A stretch of 64,000 bases of DNA from Kappaphycus alvarezii (Eukaryota; Rhodophyta; Florideophyceae; Gigartinales; Solieriaceae), in NCBI GenBank assembly GCA_002205965.3, contig NADL03000464.1, forward strand, positions 806,001 through 870,000. Direction: 5' to 3'. Shown here piece after piece: positions 41,808-51,386 of the stretch. The first letter of the stretch is position 1. Each line of letters begins with the position of its first letter. Position numbers and translations under genes: made by a program. The notes below the pieces were generated by a model. It worked only from the letters and a program-made list of their open reading frames with translations, made no database searches and was not told the DNA's origin.

Positions 41808-42592
41808 ATGACGCCAGAGTTCTAGCGGGACTTGGTGATGTGCACAGCTGTTTTGATGGCGTCAAATCTAAATGCCAGTGGGGGAGTGGTTTAACTGAAT
41901 GTAGATGTTACATTTTAACATACGACAGCAGCGATCAGTAGGCGCTGACTTTATGATACTTTTTGGTTACATGTGACCGCCAGTTTAGCCAGGCTTTTGT
42001 CTTCCCAGTGGTCGTAGCTTTATGTCGTCCGCTTGAAGAACTCCTGGTAGGTGTACACATGCATAGACTCATCAAATGCCTTTTTCGCGTGTGCCCATTT
42101 GAAAATCTTCATTTGGGTTGACGAAAGAGAGGGTTGTGACAATTTCCAGTGCAATGAAGATTCAGCTTGATTATTGGTACTGCGGTTCGTCAAAGAAAGT
42201 AGAAAAGTGATCGTGAATCGACTAGCAAGAGCATTTTCTGTGAGCTTCCTCTGCATTTACTTGAGTGTTGGGGCTACCACTCTTGAGCGTGTCCCAAGCA
42301 TGTCAATTCGTCAACAACACAATTGCTTGCGAGAAATCAAAAAACCAGCTTTATTTGTCTTCGCAAGAAAAGCTACAGCCCAAATCTCATACCATTCCTC
42401 TTGCCGATCGTCTGAACCACGGCTTTCCATAGTATCCCGCTGCCACTAGTTATCAGCACGACGATAGCAGAGCGCCTTTACACTGCCCTCGCCGCCTCTG
42501 CATAGAGTATCAGTCCAGGTATCGCCGCTTTCCGCTTTACTCTGCGCGGTCTGTTGATCTTTGCCCCAGCGCGACGGCAAATTGCGTACATA
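41808..42592. other. Intergenic DNA between HSF and cupin genes
   Basis: Must contain the HSF 3' end and the cupin promoter. Short frames on both strands (42020-42256 minus, 42174-42449 plus) overlap one another and show no motif. Confidence 0.5.
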
Positions 42593-42940
42593 ATGGATAA
42601 ACCAGGAAATTCAAAGAGCGCTGTGTTTTCGAATATTTTCGATCACGTACCCATTCATGCGGACGAGGAAGAATTCAAAGTGTTGGCTGAGAAAAATGGA
42701 CTGGTCATCGAAAGAATCGTATCTCATGGGCACACGACCGCAGAGTGGTACGACCAAGAAGAAACGGAGTTTTGCGTGGTTTTACGTGGGGCCGCAGATC
42801 TACTGATCGAAGGGGAATCGATACCTACTCGCATGCATCCAGGCACCTGGGTTATACTTCCCCCGCACGTGCGTCACAAGGTAACATGGACTCTGGAATC
42901 GGAGCCAACGATTTGGATCGCAGTCAAGTGGAAAACTTGA
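42593..42940 (+). CDS. Small single-domain cupin, bacterial type
   Basis: A 115-residue protein made of one cupin fold. Motif 1 is G-H-T-T-A-E-W-Y-D-Q-E-E-T-E-F and motif 2 is H-P-G-T-W-V-I-L-P-P-H-V-R-H. Metal ligands would be the two Glu of motif 1 and the last His of motif 2; the first ligand His of many cupins appears in G-H. The E-R-I-V-S-H-G-H start and the P-T-I-W-I-A-V-K-W end are what I know from short bacterial cupins of unknown substrate. The ATG at 42593 is the first in frame. It lies 141 bp from the stop of the convergent gene at 43082. No targeting sequence. Confidence 0.8.
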   Translation: MDKPGNSKSAVFSNIFDHVPIHADEEEFKVLAEKNGLVIERIVSHGHTTAEWYDQEETEFCVVLRGAADLLIEGESIPTRMHPGTWVILPPHVRHKVTWTLESEPTIWIAVKWKT

Positions 42941-43081
42941 TTCCAGTCGAGAGTAGGAAAAAAGATGTGCCGATCAGGCTGTGTGATACAACAATTGAAA
43001 ACAATAAAGAAAGCCTTTCCGGACCTCTAAACCGAAGCGTAAGTCTTGCGCAAAGGCACACTGTCTGTTTCTGACGGTTAA

Positions 43082-44533
43082 TCAAAGGTTCTTTTCCTGC
43101 GCCTTGGAAGAATCTTCAGCAGAATCCGTCTTTGTCTCTGGCGTATCCACTTGAGCCGAAGATTGGGGAATGTTCGGGGCCAAGTTTTCGCTGTCCTTAG
43201 CGGAGCCGCTACCTGCCCCCTTCTTTTCAGCAACTTGTGAGCTTTCTTCATCCTTGCCGCTCTTCTTCCCAGCATCGGGGGTTGTGGTTGCGCCTTCCTT
43301 ATCAGTGCTCGCTTTCTTGGAATTAGGCTTGGCTTTCTCGTCAGATTTGGTAGAATCACTTTCTGCGGTCGATACTTCCTCTTTAGACCCGCCCTTGGTT
43401 GCATCCTTACCGTTCTTATAGGATTTATCCCCATTGTTTTGCCCGGTAGACTTTTCAACTTTCTCGCCGCCGTCTTTTTCGGGAGCTTTCAGTTTCTCCC
43501 CGTCGGTGCCTTCATTTTTTTCCGCTTTACTGTCGTCACCATCCTTTTTCTTCTCCCCTTCTTCCTTCTTCGGTGAACTTTCACTGGTGCGTCTCGGACC
43601 TTCCTTGTCCCTTTTTTCCTTCTCAATACGTTCAGCTTCCTCCTTAGCTTCCCTTTCCTCCCTTTCACGCTTTGCCTTTTCCCAGTCTTCTTGTTCTTGG
43701 TCTGCCGGTTTCTTCGTCATAGGCTTAAGCTTTTTGATTGGGTCAGGCCCCGCAGATCGAATAATATCAGCAATAGTCATCTTCTTTCTCTTCTGCTCCC
43801 GTTCCTTTTTCTTTGCCTCCCTTCTCTTTTGCCTCTCCAGCTTCTCCCTTTGCTGTTTCTCCGGATCAATTGTTTCCTCCTCGTCATCACCACCAGCCAT
43901 GCCCGGCGGCGGCGGTGGAGGAGGCGGTGGCGGCGGACCACCAGGCCTTGCAGTGGACGGGGGAGGGACCGCCGGCAAATTAGGAGAACCCGGCACCGGA
44001 CTGACAGCGTGCGCCGATGTAGGCAAAGGAGGGCGGCGCGAACGCGGCAACGCCTCCCATTTGGAAGTAGGAGGGGTACCTGCCGGGCGTGGAGTGATGG
44101 GGATAGAAACGGGGGGTCCATCGATACGTCCAAGTTCTCGACGAAGCGAATCGAGCTCATTTTCCAAAGCGGCCAATTTATCGGATCGCATGGCTCGTGT
44201 ATAAGCGTCACGTTCCTTGGCGCGACGACGACGTCGAGCATCGAGTTCTGCCTCGAGCTCTGCATCGGTCATGGTGGAGACTTTTTTGGAATTGCGATGG
44301 CTATTGGGACGACGACCAAAGCCGGATGTTGAGGGTTTCATTGGACGGGAGAGACGGGCGCCGCGACGCGGACGTCGATTGGGTCGCTTGCGAGAGGAGG
44401 TGGTGTAGGATTGAGCGGTGGATTGCATGGAGGTGGTGGTTTCGCGGATGTATGCGACAAAGTCGCGTACGAGACGGTCGCCTGCGAGTTTGGCGGCTGC
44501 GGCTGCTCCGAGCACAGCCATTGGATCCACCAT
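43082..44533 (-). CDS. Proline-rich, highly charged protein, possibly actin-related
   Basis: A 483-residue, mostly disordered protein. Order: an N-terminal hydrophobic-helical segment (G-A-A-A-A-A-K-L-A-G-D-R-L-V-R-D-F), a very basic stretch, then a short coiled coil at about 90-140. A proline-rich part with a run of eleven Pro lies near residues 200-210. A Lys/Arg-rich helix follows, then a short motif at 252-270 (T-I-A-D-I-I-R-S-A-G ... I-K-K-L-K-P) that resembles a WH2 actin-binding motif. The tail of over 200 residues is Lys/Glu/Ser-rich. Poly-Pro followed by a WH2-like motif recalls WASP/WAVE-type actin nucleation promoters, but no acidic Trp end is present, so the link is weak. The ATG at 44533 is the first in frame; the frame upstream begins at a GTG. 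Confidence 0.7.
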   Translation of the reverse strand: MVDPMAVLGAAAAAKLAGDRLVRDFVAYIRETTTSMQSTAQSYTTSSRKRPNRRPRRGARLSRPMKPSTSGFGRRPNSHRNSKKVSTMTDAELEAELDARRRRRAKERDAYTRAMRSDKLAALENELDSLRRELGRIDGPPVSIPITPRPAGTPPTSKWEALPRSRRPPLPTSAHAVSPVPGSPNLPAVPPPSTARPGGPPPPPPPPPPPGMAGGDDEEETIDPEKQQREKLERQKRREAKKKEREQKRKKMTIADIIRSAGPDPIKKLKPMTKKPADQEQEDWEKAKREREEREAKEEAERIEKEKRDKEGPRRTSESSPKKEEGEKKKDGDDSKAEKNEGTDGEKLKAPEKDGGEKVEKSTGQNNGDKSYKNGKDATKGGSKEEVSTAESDSTKSDEKAKPNSKKASTDKEGATTTPDAGKKSGKDEESSQVAEKKGAGSGSAKDSENLAPNIPQSSAQVDTPETKTDSAEDSSKAQEKNL

Positions 44534-45729
44534 GATTAGGGTGGATGAGTGAGTTGAGGTTGGGGGGAAGTGGCGAGTGAGTGGAGGTGGGATTATGGGA
44601 ATGCGAAGAAGGTCGTGGTCGAGGAGCGGAAGCTGTGGAGAAGATTGAGAAGGACTGGCTAGATTATATCGCAATGCGGACAGGGCTTGATTGCTTTTGA
44701 TGCAAAGCGAAAGAAGAATAAATGACCGTCGGAGAATTGCAATTTTCACTGCAAAAAATATGTACCGTTGGGCTATTGTTTCAACAGTACTGTACTGTAC
44801 TGTACATACTGTACGGTAGGTGCCTGGTGCGGATGGTTTTTATTCACAGAAAATGCCTCACCAAAAATGGATGATGGCAAATGCCACAGACGGTGACGTG
44901 ACGATTCATCGATATCTTGCCACCTGTCGCCGTGGCCCGCCAAACTACTTTTGACCAAGCTTCCTTTAAACTTTCGAAATTCCCCCCCCCCCAAGTTTTT
45001 CGATGCACAACTTTTTCTCTCCAAAAGAATTCACAATTCCGCAGTGTGATACTATACTGTACAGTACGCTTTACTGGAAAGCGTTTTCTACACTATAGTG
45101 GACCTCATTTACACTGTAAGAATCCCCTCTTTTCATAGTGTACACGTGTCATTGTATAAGACTGTACTGTACTGTACTTTTGCAGAACTGCCACTGCTGT
45201 TCATCCTACCGCGTTGCGTTGAGTTTAGCGCACAGGGCCTTTGCGGGCCCTTGCACAACGGAACTGGGCAACACCAGTCTGGCAACAGTTGGACAAAGAA
45301 ACAAGGATAAAGGGTCCGTCGTCCTCCCTAAAATAGCCTCTCATTCCTTTGTATTCTTCTACTATGTACCACCCACTATGTATTCATTCCAGTTTTTGAG
45401 TCGTGTGGTACGGCACAGGGCAATACTAAACTTATATGCTCTTCTAAAGAATTACCATTATCTGCACTGGGGCCAATCCTCGATTATAGCAACATCCCAG
45501 TCCACTGGTCAAGGTCCTCCCCTGCACAGAGATGTCGGTTACTCACTGAACGCTAATCTTCACCTCGGACCTGTAATCTCTAATCCTGCAAAGGCCACTA
45601 CCCTGCTTTTCTTCCCCTCAACAACCTACAACCGCTTATAAACTTCCTCACAGAAATGAGACCTAATCACAACTCCATATTCACCTCATCCGCTTCGCGC
45701 GCTTTCAAGCCGCGGCGGCGCATCTCGCC
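44534..45729. promoter_or_regulatory. Divergent promoter region with three pentamer clusters
   Basis: 1.2 kb between two start codons transcribed away from each other. TACTG/CAGTA clusters lie at 44785-44815, 45048-45069 and 45161-45177. A run of C occurs near 44985. No TATA box is obvious and no gene is supported; the frame at 45138-45641 has no clear features. Confidence 0.45.
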
Positions 45730-47115
45730 ATGCGCAACCCGCTCCTCTTAATCCAAATCTTCTTGTTCATTCCATTCATTTATTCATATCAATTCGATAC
45801 AACCATCTCCCCGACTCACTTTGCAGCCTCTTTCAATATCACGGGTCGCACCTCCACTTTACGAGTCGACGTTTTCGGTGTTCAAACCGATGCTTCAGCT
45901 CCCGTTATAGATGTCATCCGCGCGGCTTTCAGGCGTGTGTCCAATGTTTGGCGCTCCTCCGTACTTGTAACCACCCGCGTTACATTTACAGACTTGGGGA
46001 GAGCCGAAGCCTTAGCCTCTGGCGGCGGAGTACTTTTTGTTCGTTTTGACGATTCCCCGGACCAAGAACTTTTGCCCATTGCCGCTGCCGAGGCCATCAC
46101 AGGTCGCAACCTTAATCTTGAGGCAGAGAACCTGGATCGTTACGACATTCTCATCAAAGTCAACACCCGGTCACCCTGGAATGTCGATTTGACCAGACCT
46201 CCATCGCCTTCCGAGTACGACCTTTTTACTGTGCTTCTTCACGAGGCATACCACAATCTCCTCTTCTCGGGTGCCATAAGCGTAGACGGCGAGCCGCCTT
46301 ACCAAGAAGCACACCTCCTTGACGGCTACCCAGCAAGGTTTGACCTCTTCCTGGCGAATGAACACGGATGCGCAGTTTTAGACTATCTAAAAGACAAGAA
46401 GTTGGCGAAAAAAACAGGCCGATCCAATGCCCGTCTCTTTGCTCAGGCAGTTACAAACGATAGGTTGTTTTTTTTTGACAGCAAGTCAAGAACCAAAGTA
46501 CCCTTATATGCTCCGCTTCCCTACCGGAGCAAGAGCTCAATTTATCACATCGATACCGAACGGGGGGGAACTGCTGGGGTTATGAACAGGTTCATCCCAG
46601 TGGGATTCATGGAAAGGGATATCAACATGGAGATGCGAAGAATTCAAAGAGCTGTCCTCGATCCCTCCCGTCGTGGAGCGCGGCACTGTCCTTTTCCGTT
46701 GCAGGATCCATCGCCCCGATTCAACGGCAACAGTTCGGAATTATCTTCAGAGCCTATGGATGTATCCGCAAATTCGTTTGCAGGTGTCCCCAAATGGGTT
46801 ATTGCAGTTAGTTGTGTCATGACACTTTGCATAAGCATACTGGCGTTTTGTTGTTTTTCTCATTTTGTTTCGAAGAAAAATAAGGAAAGGCAATCGATCA
46901 CGCATAGTAATCGATTCAGTAGTGATGGTAGTGCCTTGACTTCAGACACCGGGTTCTCGACCTCGAGTTCTGAGCTGCTCATAGATGAAGGAATATCCTA
47001 CGGTAACGTCGAGGTGGACATAAGGGATATTGAGATTGACGAAGAGGACTACAGCTTTTTGAAACATGGTGCAAAGCGGAGATACACTTTGGATAGTGCA
47101 GAGGGAAGCCCGTAG
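45730..47115 (+). CDS. Secreted, membrane-anchored protein with an HEXXH motif (putative metallopeptidase)
   Basis: A 461-residue protein. Residues 1-19 form a signal peptide (L-L-L-I-Q-I-F-L-F-I-P-F-I). The luminal part has a zinc-peptidase-like motif L-L-H-E-A-Y-H-N-L-L-F-S-G at about 169-181, preceded by strands and followed by many His and Tyr candidates for a third ligand. A single transmembrane helix spans about 355-380 (W-V-I-A-V-S-C-V-M-T-L-C-I-S-I-L-A-F), followed by basic residues and an acidic cytosolic tail of 75 residues. This gives type I topology. The motif resembles H-E-x-x-H-x-L-G-F of metzincin-like enzymes, but I cannot assign a family. The ATG at 45730 fits the signal peptide. 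Peptidase activity is an inference. Confidence 0.75.
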   Translation: MRNPLLLIQIFLFIPFIYSYQFDTTISPTHFAASFNITGRTSTLRVDVFGVQTDASAPVIDVIRAAFRRVSNVWRSSVLVTTRVTFTDLGRAEALASGGGVLFVRFDDSPDQELLPIAAAEAITGRNLNLEAENLDRYDILIKVNTRSPWNVDLTRPPSPSEYDLFTVLLHEAYHNLLFSGAISVDGEPPYQEAHLLDGYPARFDLFLANEHGCAVLDYLKDKKLAKKTGRSNARLFAQAVTNDRLFFFDSKSRTKVPLYAPLPYRSKSSIYHIDTERGGTAGVMNRFIPVGFMERDINMEMRRIQRAVLDPSRRGARHCPFPLQDPSPRFNGNSSELSSEPMDVSANSFAGVPKWVIAVSCVMTLCISILAFCCFSHFVSKKNKERQSITHSNRFSSDGSALTSDTGFSTSSSELLIDEGISYGNVEVDIRDIEIDEEDYSFLKHGAKRRYTLDSAEGSP

Positions 47116-48488
47116 CAGAACTTTTCCGTTTCGCTGCTATCAGCAGCTCCCAAGGCCTGGGTCAGCCTAGAATATCCAAAGCGAGTGTTATTGTATTTAG
47201 AAGTTTAATTGGTATTTTTACTAGAGGGCAGATTAGGATAATGTACTTTATACAGAAAGAAATCAGCGACAGACCTCTTCTAGGTCGGAGTCAGCAATTA
47301 AAAAATGAGCTGAAACTAGCTCCTTCCAAGTTGTTCAGAAGAATGCCAGAAATGGACAGATACGAGTTCTCTTCTACAATTTGTACTGAGCATGGTGAGG
47401 CCAGATCCGCGGAGAAGCTTCAAGAGTTTAAACTAGTAGACACAAATCCGGCGAGAAGCTTCAAGTTTAAGCGAATAAAGATGTTGTTATTCAACGTGCA
47501 AAACTAGTACAGAGGGCAAGGCGTATATCAATGTGCCAAACAGACCCGATCTAAAGTTGGGGGACCTGCAGGTTGACAGGCTCTCTAAACACTTTAATTC
47601 TAATAGAAACGATCGCAAAATGTTGTAAATTCGCATAAAGAATAGGACAATGCTCGTTAGAAGTGTGAAACGCAGACGGAAGAACACCCTCATAGAGATT
47701 GGGTTAGTATTTTCATTTGCTTATGCATTTTCGTTCGCTCAGTGCCTGAAGAACTAGGTGCAGGTTACTTGTGCGGCCTTGATTTATACTTGGCCCTGCA
47801 GGGAAAATAGATGAATTTTACTCACGCGTCCAAAGTATCGGGACATGCCAGAAGAGTGGCGGGGCACTTGAACCATGCCAGATGATACCTGCGGAAAATG
47901 CATACACAAGCAGGCCCTGAACGCAGTGGGAGGCAAGGAAACAGTATCAATGCAGCTTTAAACAGTCGGTGCACAGAAAATCAAGTTAACGTGCCTTGCA
48001 GAGATGTGTCACTGAGTGATTCTGAAGACACATCTCAACAGTACTTCTCAATACATGAAAATGAATTCCTGCAGTTTTGGCACTGGTTACAGGGGCGATC
48101 GTCACTGACTACTGAATTCAGGGACAAGAGATCAATGGGGGAAAGAAGTTTAATACATTTGGTATCTACTGGGGACTGCGCACGGTCTAACTATACGGCT
48201 AAGACCTAACCAGATGTAACTCGTCATCCATGCGCATGGGGGCTCGTGAGAGGATAGCTTGAGCAATGGAAGACCATAGGGTGCAAACTGCATTGCACGA
48301 TAGCTCAGAGCATTTCTCTTGCTTCTTGACCGTCTTGGTATGCAGGCTCCCCAGTGCTGACGGCCGATGCAGCCTCACTGAATGCTAATAAAATGTCCAG
48401 ACGATAAAGACACTAGAGTAACTGGAGGGAATGGTGACCTTTTATTACAAAAATGCATTACGAAGAGACCGTACGGCCCCGGCTGGAC
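47116..48488. other. Intergenic DNA with no supported gene
   Basis: Frames at 47241-47507 and 47898-48209 begin with ATG but have no motifs and odd composition. The last part may belong to the LINE relic that starts at 48489. Confidence 0.45.
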
Positions 48489-49154
48489 CTATTGGGGTTC
48501 AACCGCGCAGAATTTGCGCTGGTTGATCATGACGGCAGTATACCACTGCACAAATGCTGACACCATTGTACGAAGCGCGCGAAACTCCGTGAAGGCAGGC
48601 TTTCCCCGCCTAGCGGCGGTGCAGTTGGCAATGTCCTGGAGGAGCTGGAGGCCGGGGATGTCGATCTGGCCATAAACGTCGATCGCCAAGGGGCGCAGTT
48701 CGATGCCCTCGGACCGGCAAGGAGGGCCGTAGTGGTTGTGCTTCTTCAGGGTGGCTCGTTCGAGCGCGGATGTTCCGCCATCGGCGAGGTCTCGGTAGGG
48801 GCGAGAGTGCGGGCTGACGATAGTGACGTCGATTCCTTGCGGGGAGGAAGCGAAGAGGGGGTCGTCGATGATGAGGTCAAGTTTCCGTTGTTCGGCCGGG
48901 CTTTTGTGGAGGTCGGCCGCCAGGGCCCGTTCTCGTGAGACAGACAGGGCAATGGCAGGGTTGGTGAGGTGGCGGTAGAGAGTGTCTCGTAAACGGTTGT
49001 GCCGCCTCACCGCACCTACTGCGCCCTTACAGACGGAGGCGTGGTGACCGGGTGCGTCGAGTAACTGGAGTAACGTTTGCAATTTCATCGAAACTTGTTT
49101 TGTCTCATTTTTGAAAAGATGAAGAATCAACTCATTCTCTCCCGATGCCCTCAC
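48489..49154 (-). pseudogene. LINE-like retrotransposon C-terminal fragment (restriction-like endonuclease region)
   Basis: An open frame of 221 codons without a convincing start. It contains C-K-G-A-V-G-A-V-R-R-H-N-R-L-R-D, which looks like the end of a CCHC zinc motif. About 50 residues later come R-K-L-D-L-I-I-D-D-P and G-I-D-V-T-I-V-S-P, an arrangement like the R-P-D and D-V-T-V of restriction-like endonucleases in R2/CRE-type LINEs. After K-x-H-N-H-Y and C-x-x-x-G-I-E-L-R-P-L it ends with the L-A-I-D-V-Y-G ... A-A-R-R-G segment also seen at 2-166. No reverse transcriptase is attached upstream, where PheRS begins, so it is a 5'-truncated relic as expected of LINEs. Family assignment is from memory. 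Confidence 0.5.
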
Positions 49155-49216
49155 CTATTCTATCCTGGGGAAACGTGCAACCCCTGGTCATGTTTATCGT
49201 AATTGTAGTTCTACTC

Positions 49217-50746
49217 CTAGAAAGTTAGACGGCACATGGGATTTGTCTGAATAGCCCTCAAATCAACACGATGGCCGAAGAGATCCCTGATATTTTTGAT
49301 TCCATAACGAATCATCGTAGGGCGTTCGAGGCTCAAACCCCACGCGATAACCGTCACATCCTCAGGGATGCCCATCGGCCGGATCATCTCAGGGCGAAAC
49401 ATACCGGAATTACCAACTTCCACCCACTTCTTCAGACCTTCATGGTAAGAGTGAATTTCCAACGAGGGAGTCGTATAAGGGTTATGAGTAGGTTTGAAGC
49501 GCAGCTTGGACATACCCATCTTCTTGAAGAAGGCATGGATGATTCCTTTCAGGTCACCAAGCGACAAGTTGCGGTCTGCAACAAGTCCCTCGATCTGATG
49601 AAACTCAGCTAAATGAGTGGCATCCAAAGCCTCATTCCGGAACACACGATCGATGGAAAAGTATTTGCGCGGTTTGAATTCTTCCTCCTGCGCAAGTAGG
49701 TACAGCATGCGGCTAGAAACGGCAGTAGTATGCGTTCGCAAAATGTTCTTTCGCGCCTCTTTCTCCGACCAATTGTACCGGTATCCCCGAGACCCAAACC
49801 CTCCGGTCTCATGTGTTTCCCTCACCCTTTCCAGATACTGTTTATCCAGAACATTGGCGAATTCCGGATCCGACAAAAAGAACGTGTCATGTTCATCCCT
49901 CGCCGGATGTTGCTGCGGCTGAAAGAGGGCATCAAAATTCCAAAACGAGCTCTCAACATAGTTGTTGGTTGGCATCTCCTCGAAGCCCATCTCGAGAAAA
50001 ATGAGGCGAAACTGCTCCCTAACCTTGAGCAGTGTATGCAAACAGCCACCACTTGGGGGCTTTCCATCGGCAGCAAAATTATACTCTTTGAAAGATACAT
50101 CCTTCCACTCGCCACTTTCCAACATTTCCTTTGTCAAATCTGTCGCCTGCACTCTCCTCGCCTCGGCCAAACGCTCACCCCTCCCTATTCGGTACGTCTT
50201 ATATGGCTTGGAAGCAGCCAGTTTTCTTGACTTGAGCATCTTGAGTACATCTGATGCGATCCCGATTGGGGTGCCCCCCTGATCGCGAATAGTTCGTAGC
50301 GCATCGGCAACGGTGTCTACGACTTGAGCGCCATCAATGGGCACAAGGGACTTTGTGGAAGTAATCTTGAGCCACTTTTTCTTCAAGGCCTGCTGTCGGC
50401 CTCGATTTGCAACCTGTGGGCCAAGTGCAGCACTGATTGCATCCAACGATGTGCCGGCGCCGTTATCGATGGATTCTCGAACAAAGTTGTAAAGGGTGAA
50501 CTCTGGGGATGCCGAGTCGGCGTAGGAACTACCCTCGGGGGAAATCTCCCAACGGTCATTGGACACTGGCTCGAGACGAATGGCAAGTTTGGATGCTAGG
50601 GACTTGAGAGTGGTGTCGACGAGAAGTGCATGGTCAAGATTGAGTCTTGAGGAAAGTGCCGATGATTCTAGGGTTTGCGAGGCATCCGGAAGCTCTTCCA
50701 CTGCACGAAGGACTGCTTCCTCTGGTGTTACTTGATCGTCGGTCAT
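49217..50746 (-). CDS. FARSA: Phenylalanine-tRNA ligase alpha subunit, cytosolic type
   Basis: Charges tRNA-Phe as part of an alpha2-beta2 enzyme. The 509-residue protein has N-terminal winged-helix domains (about 1-180), as in eukaryotic and archaeal alpha subunits, and no organelle signal. The class II catalytic core follows. Motif 1 is in [16 protein letters not shown]. Motif 2 is in [10 protein letters not shown] and [11 protein letters not shown]. The Phe-binding H-Q-I-E-G and motif 3 in [13 protein letters not shown] come next, ending [11 protein letters not shown]. The length matches the family. The ATG at 50746 is the first codon of the frame. Single exon. It is divergent from the hydrolase gene; its stop is 63 bp from the LINE relic. 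Confidence 0.96.
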   Translation of the reverse strand: MTDDQVTPEEAVLRAVEELPDASQTLESSALSSRLNLDHALLVDTTLKSLASKLAIRLEPVSNDRWEISPEGSSYADSASPEFTLYNFVRESIDNGAGTSLDAISAALGPQVANRGRQQALKKKWLKITSTKSLVPIDGAQVVDTVADALRTIRDQGGTPIGIASDVLKMLKSRKLAASKPYKTYRIGRGERLAEARRVQATDLTKEMLESGEWKDVSFKEYNFAADGKPPSGGCLHTLLKVREQFRLIFLEMGFEEMPTNNYVESSFWNFDALFQPQQHPARDEHDTFFLSDPEFANVLDKQYLERVRETHETGGFGSRGYRYNWSEKEARKNILRTHTTAVSSRMLYLLAQEEEFKPRKYFSIDRVFRNEALDATHLAEFHQIEGLVADRNLSLGDLKGIIHAFFKKMGMSKLRFKPTHNPYTTPSLEIHSYHEGLKKWVEVGNSGMFRPEMIRPMGIPEDVTVIAWGLSLERPTMIRYGIKNIRDLFGHRVDLRAIQTNPMCRLTF

Positions 50747-51386
50747 GGAGGAGTTGGGGTAAGAGGTTCCGATCGTGAACCTCGGCTTTTAGAGGGAGCA
50801 ATTCCTAGTCGGTCCGGAGAATGTAGAACTGCCTCTGTACAGTAGAATTGCAAAATACCAGGATGGCGACCGCCGTACTACAGCGCTCACGTGATCGTTT
50901 GAGACGATTTAAGGAGGGTGTCATTAGGAGGTTTCGGCAAATGGCTTACAGTTAAACACACCTCCGCTAAGGTCACAGATCGTTCACGAAAATTACAGTC
51001 CTTCTTACGGTGCGTACTGTACTTTACTGTAAGGTGCACTGTGTCAATGTACAGTACAGTACAGTACAGTACGATGCAGTACAGTACTTTTCAGTTTTTA
51101 AAGCTGTACGGTATTTCAACAATTTTGCGGAAATGGCAGTAATTGTTACAGTATGTCAGGTATGCAGATATAGTGCGATGCCATCTGATCCTTGCAGCAA
51201 GACGGAATACGTTTTCATGTTGATGTCAACAATACTGCTGGTGACAAAGCTTTTCTTCTCCTTGTATAGCCACCATCATCAAATCCGTTTCCGTCCCAAA
51301 GCGCCAGGTAATAGCCTGTTTGGTGGCATTGGGAGTTGGAAACGTCTCCACAGCTCGTCACTGCATCCTCCCTCAAAACACCGATC
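50747..51386. promoter_or_regulatory. Divergent promoter region with a TACAG microsatellite
   Basis: 0.64 kb between the PheRS alpha and hydrolase start codons. A TACAG run (five to seven units with one interruption, about 51046-51085) plus flanking copies form the longest pentamer cluster in the window. No TATA box is obvious. Confidence 0.5.
51006..51090. repeat. TACAG pentanucleotide microsatellite
   Basis: Consecutive tacag units broken once by tacgatgcag. It includes inverted copies at 51013-51030, so hairpins are possible. Confidence 0.8.

Noticed and set aside
42020-42449. Opposing short frames between HSF and cupin
   Set aside because: They overlap each other, lack motifs and fit untranslated sequence better.
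43434-44204. Long plus-strand frame of 256 codons rich in Ser, Phe and Pro
   Set aside because: It is the exact antisense of the Lys/Glu/Pro-rich gene on the minus strand; its odd composition comes from that gene's codon bias.
47241-48209. Two ATG-started frames (88 and 103 codons) between the HEXXH gene and the LINE relic
   Set aside because: No motifs, and competing frames of similar size on the other strand.
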